DNA of 64,000 bases from Cecembia sp. (GTDB lineage: Bacteria; Bacteroidota; Bacteroidia; Cytophagales; Cyclobacteriaceae), in assembly GCF_007126775.1 (NCBI RefSeq), contig NZ_SLAP01000052.1, positions 1-64,000 on the forward strand, read 5' to 3'. The notes under the pieces are model-generated. The model did no database searches, had not been told where the DNA came from, and worked only from the letters and a program-made list of their open reading frames with translations. The translations under genes and the position numbers were made by a program. Below are positions 18,745 through 29,259 of the stretch, one piece after another (within the stretch, counting starts at the first letter, position 1; the number at the start of each line of letters is the position of its first letter).

Positions 18745-19431
18745 ATGAAAAATAAAAATATTGTTGTCATAGGAGGCAACTCAGGAATTGGTGCCTCTGT
18801 TGTAGAAAAATTGCGTATTCTGGGAGCGAATACTTTTTCCTATTCCAAGAGTGGAGAAGCGGGGGAGGTTTTAGATGTAACGGAAAACTTCAGTCAAATT
18901 GAAGGTCTTCCAGAAGCGATAGATGGTCTAGTATATTGCCCGGGTACGATTAATCTTAAGCCTTTTCATAGGTTTACTATTGAAGACTTTCAGCAGGATT
19001 ATGAAATAAACCTTTTGGGGGCGGTTAAGGTACTTCAGGCTTCGTTGAAAGGTTTAAAAAAGTCAACTTCTGCCTCTGTGGTATTGTACAGCACAGTAGC
19101 AGTAGGGGTTGGACTTGGTTTTCATGCCTCCATTTCCAGTGCAAAGGGTGCAGTTGAAGGTTTAACGAGGTCTTTGGCGGCAGAATGGGCACCTTCAAAA
19201 ATAAGGGTAAATGCCGTTGCACCTTCTTTGACGGACACACCCTTGGCATCACAACTCTTAGGCAATGAGGACAAAAAAGAAGCTTCTAATAAAAGACATC
19301 CTCTGGGAAGGTATGGAAAACCTGAAGATATTGCTGCTGCAACCATATATTTGTTATCAGAAGAATCTGGTTGGATGACCGGACAGGTACTGCATTTAGA
19401 TGGTGGCATGTCTTCCATTAAAGGAATGTAA
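18745..19431 (+). CDS. Atypical SDR family protein, catalytic Tyr replaced
   Basis: GGNSGIG cofactor motif, SLTDTPLA, WMTGQVLHLDGGMSS; catalytic YxxxK reads ISSAK. Confidence 0.85.
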   Translation: MKNKNIVVIGGNSGIGASVVEKLRILGANTFSYSKSGEAGEVLDVTENFSQIEGLPEAIDGLVYCPGTINLKPFHRFTIEDFQQDYEINLLGAVKVLQASLKGLKKSTSASVVLYSTVAVGVGLGFHASISSAKGAVEGLTRSLAAEWAPSKIRVNAVAPSLTDTPLASQLLGNEDKKEASNKRHPLGRYGKPEDIAAATIYLLSEESGWMTGQVLHLDGGMSSIKGM

Positions 19432-19507
19432 TTTAGGGATAAAACAATTGAGACAGAAAAAGAGTAGTATTATCAGGGTATTCTCCCTAACTTTAAAGTA
19501 ACAGATT

Positions 19508-19771
19508 ATGAGGACTCCACCGGAATCATTTTTGATTTTCAAGGAAGAATTAGAAAAAGCCAGGATTGAAAAAGAGCGGCTTAAAAAAGAATATGAAGTC
19601 AAAGTGGCTGAATTGAATAAAGAATTATCCAGATTGAAAGAGCAAATTCATTCCCAACAAGAATTGATTAAAACTACTATGGATTATGCCATTAGACTAG
19701 AAGAAAATCTGGGTTCCTTCAAGGAAGAAGTGAGCAATGGTAAAAAAAGTCAGAACCGTACGTTCCACTAA
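19508..19771 (+). CDS. Small coiled-coil protein
   Basis: 87 aa, Lys/Glu-rich heptads. Confidence 0.5.
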   Translation: MRTPPESFLIFKEELEKARIEKERLKKEYEVKVAELNKELSRLKEQIHSQQELIKTTMDYAIRLEENLGSFKEEVSNGKKSQNRTFH

Positions 19772-19787
19772 AAACCCTTAAATCAAC

Positions 19788-20231
19788 ATGAATACTACGG
19801 CCAATATCATAGAAGAAAATAATTTCCAACTGAAGTTTGAAACGCGTTATGCCAAGGTTTATGCCAATACGGATAGAGGTATGGTTATATGTGAGCTCCT
19901 TTCAGACTATATTCCAATTGAAGATTTTAAGGAAACCTTCAAGAATATAAGCAGTATAGTGGAATCAGGAAAATATGAAAAATTCATTTTTGATAAAAGG
20001 TCCTTACGGGCCTTTCATCAACCCAGTATGGAATGGTATTTTCTAAATTGGAAGAATAAAATGTTGGAGCTTGGACTCCAAAAACACCGTAAAATCCTGC
20101 CTGAAGAAAAATGGTTTGAAAAAATGGTGATGATAGCCAAAGAACAAATTTTAAAAAATAACCCTGATAACATCATTCATCTTCTGGATATCAGGTATTG
20201 TAATTCGATAGAAGAAGCTATTCTTATATGA
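19788..20231 (+). CDS. Uncharacterised protein (possibly STAS/SpoIIAA-like fold)
   Basis: 147 aa, ATGA overlap with the next gene; no recognisable catalytic motif. Confidence 0.55.
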   Translation: MNTTANIIEENNFQLKFETRYAKVYANTDRGMVICELLSDYIPIEDFKETFKNISSIVESGKYEKFIFDKRSLRAFHQPSMEWYFLNWKNKMLELGLQKHRKILPEEKWFEKMVMIAKEQILKNNPDNIIHLLDIRYCNSIEEAILI

Positions 20232-20857
20232 TTAAGTATTTTGACAAAGCCTCCATCATGGAGGCTGAATCTTTTTTCAGAAGGGATTTGATCAATTCTC
20301 TAACAGGCTATAAAAGTCTTAACTTAATAGGAACAAAAAGTACATCAGGAACCAATAACCTTTCCCCCTTTTCTCAGATTTTTCATATCGGGGCAACGCC
20401 CCCTTTCGTTGGCATATTGTTCAGGCCCCATACTGTTGAGCGGCATACTTTGGAAAATATTCTGGAAACCGGGGTTTTTACATTGAACCATGTCACAGAA
20501 GCTTTTTTTAAAGAAGCCCATCAGACCGCTGCAAGGTATGAAGGCTCAGAATTTGAAGCTGTAGGACTTGAAGAAGTATATTTGGCTGATTTTTTTGCCC
20601 CTTTTGTAAAATTGAGTCCAGTAAAGGTAGGATGTCGGCTTGTGGAACATCAGACGCTGCAAGTCAATGGAACAGTAATGGTCATCGCTTCGATTGAGCA
20701 CCTATTCGTTGAACAAAAGGGCCTCCGTCCAGATGGTTCTCTTGACCTCAATATGCTGGGGACTGTAACTGTTTCCGGCTTAGATGAATACCATGTGGGT
20801 AAAAGACTTGCCAGACTTAGTTATCCTAAGCCAGGGAAAGAATTACGGGAGATCTGA
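20228..20857 (+). CDS. Flavin reductase family protein
   Basis: TKSTSGTNNLSPFSQIFHIGATPPFVGILFRP FMN-binding split-barrel motif. Confidence 0.85.
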   Translation: MIKYFDKASIMEAESFFRRDLINSLTGYKSLNLIGTKSTSGTNNLSPFSQIFHIGATPPFVGILFRPHTVERHTLENILETGVFTLNHVTEAFFKEAHQTAARYEGSEFEAVGLEEVYLADFFAPFVKLSPVKVGCRLVEHQTLQVNGTVMVIASIEHLFVEQKGLRPDGSLDLNMLGTVTVSGLDEYHVGKRLARLSYPKPGKELREI

Positions 20858-20869
20858 AATGATTAAAGC

Positions 20870-21883
20870 ATGGGAAAGAGCTTGATCGAATTAACCCCAT
20901 CTGGAATTTATTGTCCAAAAGCAGGTATTTTTATTGATCCATGGAAGCCGGTAGAAAAAGCAGTGATAACACATGCGCATTCTGATCACTCCCGATGGGG
21001 AATGAAATCCTATCTGGCGCATAAAGCTTCTGAAGAAGTTATGAAATTAAGATTGGGAAAGGACATATCCCTTCAGACCATTGACTATCAGCAGGTGATC
21101 CATATGAATGGGGTAGCTGTTTCTCTGCATCCTGCCGGGCATATTCCCGGATCTTCTCAAATCAGGTTGGAATACAAGGGTCAGGTAGCTGTAATTAGCG
21201 GAGATTATAAATTGGAGGATGATGGACTTTCTGAGCCATTCGAACCTGTACATTGTCATGAATTTGTTTCTGAGTGTACCTTTGGTTTACCAATATACAA
21301 GTGGGAGCCACAACAGTTGGTGTTTGAACGCATCAACAAATGGTGGCAAACCAATGCAGCGCATAACAGAAACTCTGTAATATTTGCTTACTCTTTAGGC
21401 AAGGCTCAAAGGGTTCTTAAAAATATTGACAAGGATATTGGAGAAATTTTTGCTCATGGTGCAATTTGGAATACCAACCAAGCCCTTTTGGCTAATCATA
21501 TCAAGGTTGTGGATGTGCCCAAAGTAACTGCTGATATTCCCAAATCAAGATACAAGGGCGCCTTAATCATTGCCCCTCCATCTGCAATGGGTACCCCATG
21601 GATGAAAAAATTTTCACCGTATAGGACGGCTGTCTGTTCAGGCTGGATGAACATCAGGGGCGCAAAAAAAAGAAGGGCTGCAGATACTGGATTTGTACTT
21701 TCTGATCATGCCGACTGGCCCAGTTTGATCAAAGCAATAAAGGCCACAGCAGCAGAACGGGTTTATTTAACCCATGGTAGTACTGCGGTTTTTGGAAAAT
21801 ACCTGGAGGAAGTCGAGAATATAATGGCAGTGGAATTGAAAACGCTTTTTGAAGGAGAAGATAGTAATTTGGAGGTGGAATGA
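20870..21883 (+). CDS. Ligase-associated DNA exonuclease, MBL-fold
   Basis: THAHSDH metal motif, GHIPGSSQIRLE, GDYKLEDDG, SDHADWPSL. Confidence 0.88.
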   Translation: MGKSLIELTPSGIYCPKAGIFIDPWKPVEKAVITHAHSDHSRWGMKSYLAHKASEEVMKLRLGKDISLQTIDYQQVIHMNGVAVSLHPAGHIPGSSQIRLEYKGQVAVISGDYKLEDDGLSEPFEPVHCHEFVSECTFGLPIYKWEPQQLVFERINKWWQTNAAHNRNSVIFAYSLGKAQRVLKNIDKDIGEIFAHGAIWNTNQALLANHIKVVDVPKVTADIPKSRYKGALIIAPPSAMGTPWMKKFSPYRTAVCSGWMNIRGAKKRRAADTGFVLSDHADWPSLIKAIKATAAERVYLTHGSTAVFGKYLEEVENIMAVELKTLFEGEDSNLEVE

Positions 21884-21907
21884 ATTTTCTTTTAATTTAG
21901 TACTTGT

Positions 21908-22909
21908 ATGAAAAGATTATTTCTCATCCTGCCAATTTTGTTGGTCTTTCAGTTTTGTAAGGCACCTGATCAAAATGAAAACCTTGTAATAAATACTGTT
22001 TTGGGTGAAATTGATCCTAATGCTTTGGGTATCACTTTGGTCCATGAACATGTTTTGGTAGATTTTATAGGAGCTGACTCTACTGGAAATCACAGATGGG
22101 AAAGAGATGAGGTTGCCTCATTTTTAATCCCTTTTTTAAAAGAAGCTATGGACCGTGGCGTAAAAACCATGATTGAATGCACCCCTTCCTACCTGGGTAA
22201 AGATCCTGACCTCCTAAAAATGCTTTCAGAAGCAACTGGTATGCAATTCATTACAAATGTAGGTTATTATGGTGCTGTTTCAGGAAAGTATTTGCCTTTT
22301 TATGCCTTTGGAGAATCTGCTGAAGATCTCGCTAAAAGATGGATAAATGATGCCCGTAATGGTATAGCGGAGACAAAGGTTAAGCCAGGCTTTATCAAGA
22401 TTGGCGTCAATGAGGGAGAAAAACTTTCTGATATGGATGCAAAGTTGGTTAAAGCTGCTGGCATAACTCACCTTGAAACAGGTTTATTGATAGTTTCACA
22501 CACAGGGTCTTGGAAGACAGCCAAGGCACAGATAGATTTGTTAAAGGCCAATGAGGTGTCTCCCAAGAGTTTTGTTTGGGTTCATGCACAGAATGAAAAG
22601 GATTTTGAAAATTATCGCTTAGCGCATCAAGAGGGGGTTTGGATAAGTTTGGATGGGATCGTATGGGATGTAAAAGGACACCTGGACCGTTTGCTTTTTA
22701 TTAAAAATCACCTCGACCTTGAAAAGGTTTTGATTTCTCACGATGCGGGCTGGTACAGTCCGGGAGAACAGGACCAAAATAAATTCAAAGGGTATACCAG
22801 TTTATTTGATGAGCTGATTCCTTTACTTTATGACAATGGTTTTACAAAAGTAGATGTAGATAAAATGCTAATAGAAAATCCAAGACGGGCTTTCTCACTT
22901 CAAAATTAG
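21908..22909 (+). CDS. Phosphotriesterase family protein (lipoprotein-like signal)
   Basis: TLVHEHVLVDF, FIKIGVNEG, ISHDAGWYSPG metal-binding motifs; VFQFCKAP lipobox-like. Confidence 0.88.
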   Translation: MKRLFLILPILLVFQFCKAPDQNENLVINTVLGEIDPNALGITLVHEHVLVDFIGADSTGNHRWERDEVASFLIPFLKEAMDRGVKTMIECTPSYLGKDPDLLKMLSEATGMQFITNVGYYGAVSGKYLPFYAFGESAEDLAKRWINDARNGIAETKVKPGFIKIGVNEGEKLSDMDAKLVKAAGITHLETGLLIVSHTGSWKTAKAQIDLLKANEVSPKSFVWVHAQNEKDFENYRLAHQEGVWISLDGIVWDVKGHLDRLLFIKNHLDLEKVLISHDAGWYSPGEQDQNKFKGYTSLFDELIPLLYDNGFTKVDVDKMLIENPRRAFSLQN

Positions 22910-22990
22910 CCTGAGTTTATCGCAACCTAAGGTTTCAAAATATTCTTCTGAAAATATTGTAAAATCTTTTCTCGTTTTATTGGCCCTGTG

Positions 22991-22998
22991 TACCTTTG
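22991..22998 (+). promoter_or_regulatory. -7 element TACCTTTG, 3 nt before the guaA ATG
   Basis: tgtacctttgcgcATG; TAnnTTTG consensus. Confidence 0.5.
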
Positions 22999-23001
22999 CG
23001 C

Positions 23002-24531
23002 ATGGCAGAACAGATACTTATACTCGATTTTGGTTCTCAATATACACAGCTCATCGCCAGAAGGGTCAGGGAACTCAATGTTTATTGTGAAATCCATCCA
23101 TATAATAAAATCCCAGAGATTACAGCTGATATCAAAGGGATAATTTTGTCAGGAAGTCCCTGTTCGGTCAGAGATTCCGATGCACCCAATATTGATCTTG
23201 ATAGCATCCGTGGAAAATTACCTGTCTTAGGCGTTTGCTATGGAGCACAGATGATGGCCCAAAAATATGGGGGGGAAGTATTGCCTTCTGAAATCAGAGA
23301 ATATGGAAGGGCTAATTTGACACATATTGATCAACATTATGAATTGTTGAAAGAGATGACCCATGGTTCCCAGGTATGGATGTCCCACGGGGATACCATC
23401 AAAAAACTGCCGGAAAATTTCAAAGTAATAGCCAGTACACCAGCTGTTCAGGTTGCAGCTTTCAAAGTGCAGGGGGAGGAAACTTACGGCATACAGTTTC
23501 ATCCAGAAGTTACCCATTCGCTTGAAGGTAAAAATCTTCTGAGGAATTTTGTGGTCCATATCTGTGGTTGCATGCAAGAGTGGACTTCTGATATGTTTGT
23601 AGATACCACAGTTGCAGAACTTCAGATCAAATTGGGTAATGATAAAGTTGTCATGGGATTGTCAGGAGGGGTTGATTCATCTGTAGCCGCCACATTGATC
23701 CATAAGGCTATAGGTGAAAATTTGACCTGCGTATTTGTAGACAATGGATTATTGCGTAAAAATGAATTTGAGGAAGTCCTTGAATCTTATAAAACCCTTG
23801 GACTGAACGTCATCGGGATTGATGCCAGACAGCGTTTTTACGATGCTTTGAAAGGGCTCACAGAACCTGAAGCCAAAAGAAAGGCAATCGGAAGGGCCTT
23901 CATTGAGGTTTTTGATGATGAAGCCCACAAAATTGAAGGTGTGAAATGGCTTGGCCAGGGAACCATTTACCCGGACGTAATTGAATCAGTTTCTGTCAAA
24001 GGCCCATCTGCAACCATCAAATCCCACCATAATGTGGGCGGTCTTCCTGATTTCATGAAACTCTCTGTTGTTGAACCCCTAAACACCTTGTTCAAAGATG
24101 AGGTAAGGGAAGTTGGGAGATCTCTGGAAATCCCGGAAGCTATAATCGGAAGACATCCTTTTCCAGGTCCAGGTCTGGCTATTAGGATTTTAGGAGATAT
24201 TACTGCTGAAAAAGTAAAGACTTTACAGGAGGTAGATTATATTTTTATTCAGGGTCTCAAAGAACATGGGTTGTATGACCAGGTTTGGCAAGCTGGAGCC
24301 ATATTGTTGCCAATTCAGTCAGTAGGGGTTATGGGAGATGAAAGGACTTATGAAAAAGTTGTTGCATTGAGGGCAGTTGGCTCAGTAGATGGTATGACTG
24401 CGGATTGGATTCATTTACCCTATGCGTTTTTAGGAAAGATGTCCAATGAAATCATCAACCGGGTAAAAGGTGTCAATAGGGTTGTTTATGACATATCCTC
24501 CAAGCCACCTGCAACCATTGAGTGGGAATAG
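23002..24531 (+). CDS. guaA: GMP synthase (glutamine-hydrolysing)
   Basis: [34 protein letters not shown]-terminal KPPATIEWE. Confidence 0.97.
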   Translation: MAEQILILDFGSQYTQLIARRVRELNVYCEIHPYNKIPEITADIKGIILSGSPCSVRDSDAPNIDLDSIRGKLPVLGVCYGAQMMAQKYGGEVLPSEIREYGRANLTHIDQHYELLKEMTHGSQVWMSHGDTIKKLPENFKVIASTPAVQVAAFKVQGEETYGIQFHPEVTHSLEGKNLLRNFVVHICGCMQEWTSDMFVDTTVAELQIKLGNDKVVMGLSGGVDSSVAATLIHKAIGENLTCVFVDNGLLRKNEFEEVLESYKTLGLNVIGIDARQRFYDALKGLTEPEAKRKAIGRAFIEVFDDEAHKIEGVKWLGQGTIYPDVIESVSVKGPSATIKSHHNVGGLPDFMKLSVVEPLNTLFKDEVREVGRSLEIPEAIIGRHPFPGPGLAIRILGDITAEKVKTLQEVDYIFIQGLKEHGLYDQVWQAGAILLPIQSVGVMGDERTYEKVVALRAVGSVDGMTADWIHLPYAFLGKMSNEIINRVKGVNRVVYDISSKPPATIEWE

Positions 24532-24583
24532 GATTTTTTTCAAAAGGACCTTAAATACAACCCTTTACATTTCAGTATAAAAA

Positions 24584-24613
24584 AACAACCCGATCAATTA
24601 TGATCGGGTTGTT
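24584..24613. terminator. Bidirectional terminator between guaA and icd
   Basis: aacaacccgatcaattatgatcgggttgtt followed by T-run; A-run on the other side. Confidence 0.8.
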
Positions 24614-24636
24614 TTTTGAATGGATTTTTGTAATGG

Positions 24637-26091
24637 TTATTCTCCTTGGGCCAAGGAATATCCCCTCACTTCATTGAAGGTGTACAAATGCTCAGTTTTT
24701 ATAAAATCAAAACCCAGATCCTTAATCTGCTTTAGCAGATCCAATACATCATCATGTTTGATTTTTGATTGCTCCGCAGTTTTAAATCTGCATCTCCAAT
24801 GGTCAGTACAGAAAGTTTCCGGCATTCCCTCTGGATATACTTTTACTCCTCTGTTGGTGATCAATTGTAACTTAAGACCGTTTGCGTCTGCTTTCCTTAG
24901 CCGCTCTCCGATCACATCAGGATTTCGGTTATCCTCATCCCAGTCAATGAATACATCTACACCAATCAGTGCTTTCTTTTCCTTATTGACCGGGCTTAAT
25001 TTGATTTCCAGAGGTCTGGTTGAGGACTTATCAAAAACTGCAGGAATCATATTTTTTGGTTTTTGACCCAACCTTTCTACAACTGCCTGTGCAAATTCTT
25101 GGGTGCCTACCTTTTTGGTTGAAATACCATTTTGGTAAATATCACCTGTATGTAATCCGTCTTCCAGGGTCTTCATCCATGCATTGGCTATTTTTTCCGC
25201 TATTTCAGGCTGACCAATGTGAACCAGCATCATGATGGCACCATTTAGAAGCCCGGAAGGATTGGCAATATCCATCCCGGCAATATCCGGAGCAGATCCA
25301 TGAATTGCCTCAAACATGGCTACTTCTTCACCTACATTGGCAGAACCGCCCAAACCAACAGAGCCCGTTACCTGTGCTGCAATATCGGAAATGATATCAC
25401 CATAAAGGTTCAGCGTAACGATTACATCAAAAATCTCAGGTCTTTCAGCAATTAAAGCCGATCCGATATCGATGATTTTATGATCTGTTTCAATTTCTGG
25501 ATATTCTTTGGCTATTTCATCAAAGGTTTTATGAAACAGACCATCAGCCAATTTCATGATGTTGTCCTTGGTCATACAAGTTACTTTTTTCCTTCCATAT
25601 TTCTTGGCATATTCGAAGGCATACCTGATGATTTTTTCAGAGCCAGGTCTTGAAATCAGTTTGAGTGTCTGATATACTTCCTGTGTTTGCCTGTGCTCAA
25701 TTCCTGCATATAGGTCCTCCTCGTTTTCTCTGATAATTACAAGGTCCGTTTTAGGAAAATGTGTTTTGATAAAAGGAGAATAAGCCTTACAGGGCCTTAC
25801 ATTTGCAAAAAGTCCAAAAGACTTACGGGTTGTTACGTTCAGACTTTTGAACCCTCCTCCCTGTGGCGTTGTAATTGGAGATTTCAAAAAAACTTTCGTT
25901 TCCCTTAAAGAGGCAAATGACTTGGGTTCCATTCCTGAACTTATCCCTTTCAAATAAACTTGTTCGCCTATTTCGATAACATCGTACTCCAGTTGTGCAC
26001 CTGCTGCATCAAGTATACTTAAAGTGGCTTTCATGATCTCCGGGCCGATACCATCTCCGTAGGCGACAGTTATTTTTCTTTTTGATGACAT
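24637..26091 (-). CDS. icd: NADP-dependent isocitrate dehydrogenase, long form
   Basis: MSSKRKITVAYGDGIGPEI, RENEEDLYAGIEHR, NLYGDIISDIAAQ, EAIHGSAPDIAG. Confidence 0.93.
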   Translation of the reverse strand: MSSKRKITVAYGDGIGPEIMKATLSILDAAGAQLEYDVIEIGEQVYLKGISSGMEPKSFASLRETKVFLKSPITTPQGGGFKSLNVTTRKSFGLFANVRPCKAYSPFIKTHFPKTDLVIIRENEEDLYAGIEHRQTQEVYQTLKLISRPGSEKIIRYAFEYAKKYGRKKVTCMTKDNIMKLADGLFHKTFDEIAKEYPEIETDHKIIDIGSALIAERPEIFDVIVTLNLYGDIISDIAAQVTGSVGLGGSANVGEEVAMFEAIHGSAPDIAGMDIANPSGLLNGAIMMLVHIGQPEIAEKIANAWMKTLEDGLHTGDIYQNGISTKKVGTQEFAQAVVERLGQKPKNMIPAVFDKSSTRPLEIKLSPVNKEKKALIGVDVFIDWDEDNRNPDVIGERLRKADANGLKLQLITNRGVKVYPEGMPETFCTDHWRCRFKTAEQSKIKHDDVLDLLKQIKDLGFDFIKTEHLYTFNEVRGYSLAQGE

Positions 26092-26318
26092 ATATAGATA
26101 TGGGTTTTGTTGAACTTTCAATGTGCTGCAAAAATATAAAAAAACGGCAGAATTGGGCGGTAAACCTATTCCAATTTAGCATAATATCCATAGGTATGGT
26201 TGGATTGAAATATGGCTCAAAATCAGGCCAAAATCTGTGTTTTATAGGATTTTTCTAAGAATCTCTTTGCTAATGTACGTACTGCTTGTATATTTGGTTT
26301 CAACATTCACCTATTCCT

Positions 26319-27104
26319 ATGGCTGATACCAAAAATATTCTCTCTGAAGAAAAAGACGGGGTTCTTTATTTGACTGTCAATAGAGAGTCAAAATTGAATG
26401 CATTAAATTTTGCAACCTTAGAAGAAATCAGGAATATTTTCAATGAGGTTTCTGATAACAAAGATATCAAGGCAGTGATGATTACCGGTTCAGGGGAAAA
26501 GGCTTTTATTGCAGGAGCCGATATAAGTGAGATAGCAGAGCTCAATGAGCTGAATGCCAGAAAATTTGCCGAAAATGGCCAGGAAATTTTTGACTTAATT
26601 GAGAATTGTCACAAGCCTGTTATAGCTGTAGTCAATGGTTTTGCTCTTGGAGGGGGCTGTGAATTGGCAATGGCCTGCCACATGAGAGTGGCAACTGCCA
26701 ATGCTAAATTTGGGCAACCTGAAGTGAACCTTGGGATTATACCCGGTTATGGAGGCACCCAGAGGCTTACACACCTAATAGGTAGAGGCAAAGCGAATGA
26801 ACTTATGATGACAGGAGATATGATTGGCGCCGATGAGGCCAAAAATTTGGGCTTGGTCAACTATGTTATGCCGACGAAAGCTGAGGCCATGGAAAAAGCT
26901 GAAGAAATTGTCCTTAAAATCATGAGCAAAGCGCCTTTGGCTATTGGAATGATTGTAGATTGCGTCAATGCTGTATATACCTCAGAAGAAAACGGCTTCC
27001 AAACAGAGGCAAATAGTTTTGCAAGGTGTGTAAAATCAGGAGATTATAAAGAAGGTACAAGTGCCTTCCTAGAGAAGAGAAAACCGGTTTTCAAGGGGGA
27101 GTAA
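26319..27104 (+). CDS. Enoyl-CoA hydratase/isomerase family protein
   Basis: IAGADISEI, ALGGGCELAMACHMRVA, FGQPEVNLGIIPGYGGTQRL. Confidence 0.92.
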   Translation: MADTKNILSEEKDGVLYLTVNRESKLNALNFATLEEIRNIFNEVSDNKDIKAVMITGSGEKAFIAGADISEIAELNELNARKFAENGQEIFDLIENCHKPVIAVVNGFALGGGCELAMACHMRVATANAKFGQPEVNLGIIPGYGGTQRLTHLIGRGKANELMMTGDMIGADEAKNLGLVNYVMPTKAEAMEKAEEIVLKIMSKAPLAIGMIVDCVNAVYTSEENGFQTEANSFARCVKSGDYKEGTSAFLEKRKPVFKGE

Positions 27105-27112
27105 TTCCCCTT
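27093..27112 (+). terminator. Terminator overlapping the stop of the enoyl-CoA hydratase gene
   Basis: AAGGGG-gagtaatt-CCCCTTTTTATTTTTT. Confidence 0.55.
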
Positions 27113-27125
27113 TTTATTTTTTAGG

Positions 27126-28655
27126 ATGAGCCAACTCAAAAAATTAGCCGGTCAGACCGCTGTATATGGGATCAGTAGTATACTGGGCAAGACCGTTAAT
27201 TTCTTGTTATTGCCCATTTATACGGCCTATTTGGATAAAGAAGCGCTGGGTTCTTTTACGGCAATTTATGCCTTCATCGCTTTTTTAAATGTAGTATTTA
27301 CCTATGGTATGGAAACTACCTATTTCAGGTATGCTACAGGTAAAGGACTGGAACCCGAAAAGGTATATTCACAGATACAATCTTTATTGATCACTACTTC
27401 ATTGTCCTTAGGGGCTTTGATTTATATCAGTGCTGATCCAATTGCTCATTTTTTAGGCTATGAAGGAAGAGCCCATCTTTTCCGATGGGTAGCCTGGATC
27501 CTTGCAATTGATGCCATGCTTGCTTTGCCTTATGCCAAACTTAGGAAGGAGAATAGGGCTTTATCATTCGCATTAACCAAATTAGGAAACATCCTTTTGA
27601 ATGTCGGGTTCAATGTGTTCTTCTTGGTGTTTTGCTTTCATGTATGGAAAGGTGATATTTTTTCAGGCTTAAAACCCATCATTGACTCCTTTTATAATGA
27701 AAATTGGGGGGTAGACTACATTTTACTGGCCAATTTACTTGCCAATGCGCTGATGATCCCGGTACTCTTTAAGTTATCGGGGAAATTCAGTTTTGGAATA
27801 AACTGGGCTTTCATAGGTCCGATGTGGCACTATGCGGTACCTTTGCTCTTTATGGGTCTGGCTGGAGTTACGAATGAGGTTTTTTCCAGAGGCCTGTTCG
27901 AATATGTTTTGCCAGAAGGTTTTTATGAAGGACTAAGCGCTAGAGAGGCAGGAGGGGTTTTTGGGGCAAATTATAGGCTTGCAATTTTCATGAACTTGGT
28001 CATACAGGCCTTTAAATATGCAGCAGAGCCATTTTTTTTCAACCAGTCCACAGAAAAAAACAGTCCGGAATTATTTGCAAAAGTCATGCATGCTTTTGTC
28101 ATTTTCTGCAGTACATTAATGATTATTATATCGGTCAATCTGGATATTTTGGGCGGATTTTTCCTTAGAGGGGAAGGCTACAGCGCAGGTTTGCATATTG
28201 TGCCTTTACTTTTGTTCGGCTATTTGTTTCTTGGCATTTATTTTAATCTAAGTATCTGGTTTAAATTGACGGATCAAACTAAATATTCTTTCTATATCAC
28301 CCTTCTCGGTGCGGTTGTTACGGTCTTGGTCATCTTGATATTTGTACCATGGTTGGGTTATTTGGGTGCAGCACTCAGTACCTTGGCCTGTTACCTTGTC
28401 ATGTCATGGGTTTGTTACCTGTATGGCCAAAAATATTTCCCGATCCCATATCATACAGAAAGGGATTTATTTTACCTGATTTTTGCTTTTGCATTGAGTT
28501 ATATGGGGTTTTTCATGGACTTTGAGATTTCAGTAATTCAATTTATCTCAAAAAATGCGCTTGTGATTCTTTTTCTTCTAGTAGTTTTGTTTTTGGAAAA
28601 AGATAAACTCCATGATTTAGGAATTGATATCAAAAGAAAAAAGAATGAAAGTTAA
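27126..28655 (+). CDS. Polysaccharide biosynthesis / oligosaccharide flippase family protein
   Basis: About 12-14 hydrophobic helices; [31 protein letters not shown]-terminus. Confidence 0.88.
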   Translation: MSQLKKLAGQTAVYGISSILGKTVNFLLLPIYTAYLDKEALGSFTAIYAFIAFLNVVFTYGMETTYFRYATGKGLEPEKVYSQIQSLLITTSLSLGALIYISADPIAHFLGYEGRAHLFRWVAWILAIDAMLALPYAKLRKENRALSFALTKLGNILLNVGFNVFFLVFCFHVWKGDIFSGLKPIIDSFYNENWGVDYILLANLLANALMIPVLFKLSGKFSFGINWAFIGPMWHYAVPLLFMGLAGVTNEVFSRGLFEYVLPEGFYEGLSAREAGGVFGANYRLAIFMNLVIQAFKYAAEPFFFNQSTEKNSPELFAKVMHAFVIFCSTLMIIISVNLDILGGFFLRGEGYSAGLHIVPLLLFGYLFLGIYFNLSIWFKLTDQTKYSFYITLLGAVVTVLVILIFVPWLGYLGAALSTLACYLVMSWVCYLYGQKYFPIPYHTERDLFYLIFAFALSYMGFFMDFEISVIQFISKNALVILFLLVVLFLEKDKLHDLGIDIKRKKNES

Positions 28656-29079
28656 GGTAATCAACCGCTCCCGGCATCCGCTTCCAGCCTATCAGACCCC
28701 ACTGGCCGCAGGCCTGGATCTAAGGGCTAATTTGGATGCGCCTGTAACGCTCCAACCTCTTGAAAGAAAACTTATTGGGACAGGCCTTTTTATAGAATTG
28801 CCGTCAGGCTATGAAGCCCAAATAAGGCCTAGGAGTGGACTTGCTTACAAACATGGTCTTTCAGTTCTCAATACACCGGGGACCGTTGATGCGGATTATA
28901 GGGGAGAGGTCAAGGTACTTTTGGTCAACCTTTCGAATTCATCTTTTGTGGTGGAAGATGGGGAACGGATTGCCCAAATGGTAGTAGCCAAGCACGAACA
29001 GATCAATTGGGAAGAGGTTAATGTCCTTTCCGAAACTGAACGTGGAGCAGGGGGATATGGCAGTACAGGGAAGGCATAG
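28645..29079 (+). CDS. dut: dUTP diphosphatase
   Basis: [55 protein letters not shown] motifs I-V. Confidence 0.96.
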   Translation: MKVKVINRSRHPLPAYQTPLAAGLDLRANLDAPVTLQPLERKLIGTGLFIELPSGYEAQIRPRSGLAYKHGLSVLNTPGTVDADYRGEVKVLLVNLSNSSFVVEDGERIAQMVVAKHEQINWEEVNVLSETERGAGGYGSTGKA

Positions 29080-29259
29080 ATCATTTAACAGAACTTAAAA
29101 GCTTGCTTATTGATTGACATTTTGTCAATAAAGATAAAAAGGCATTAAGTTTGTGAATATATTACTATTCGAAATGGTTTGGGATTCTTTCCACAAAACC
29201 AAGCACTTGCTTCTATCGTATTGCATCATTTAGAAGCCTTAATAGCTAACAAACAATTC

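Noticed and set aside
24620-25066. 148-aa ORF on + strand
   Set aside because: Antisense to the well-supported icd gene; composition typical of a shadow ORF.
29110-29130. attgacattttgtcaat hairpin upstream of the TPR gene
   Set aside because: Short and AT-rich; no second copy or adjacent regulator to support an operator or terminator.
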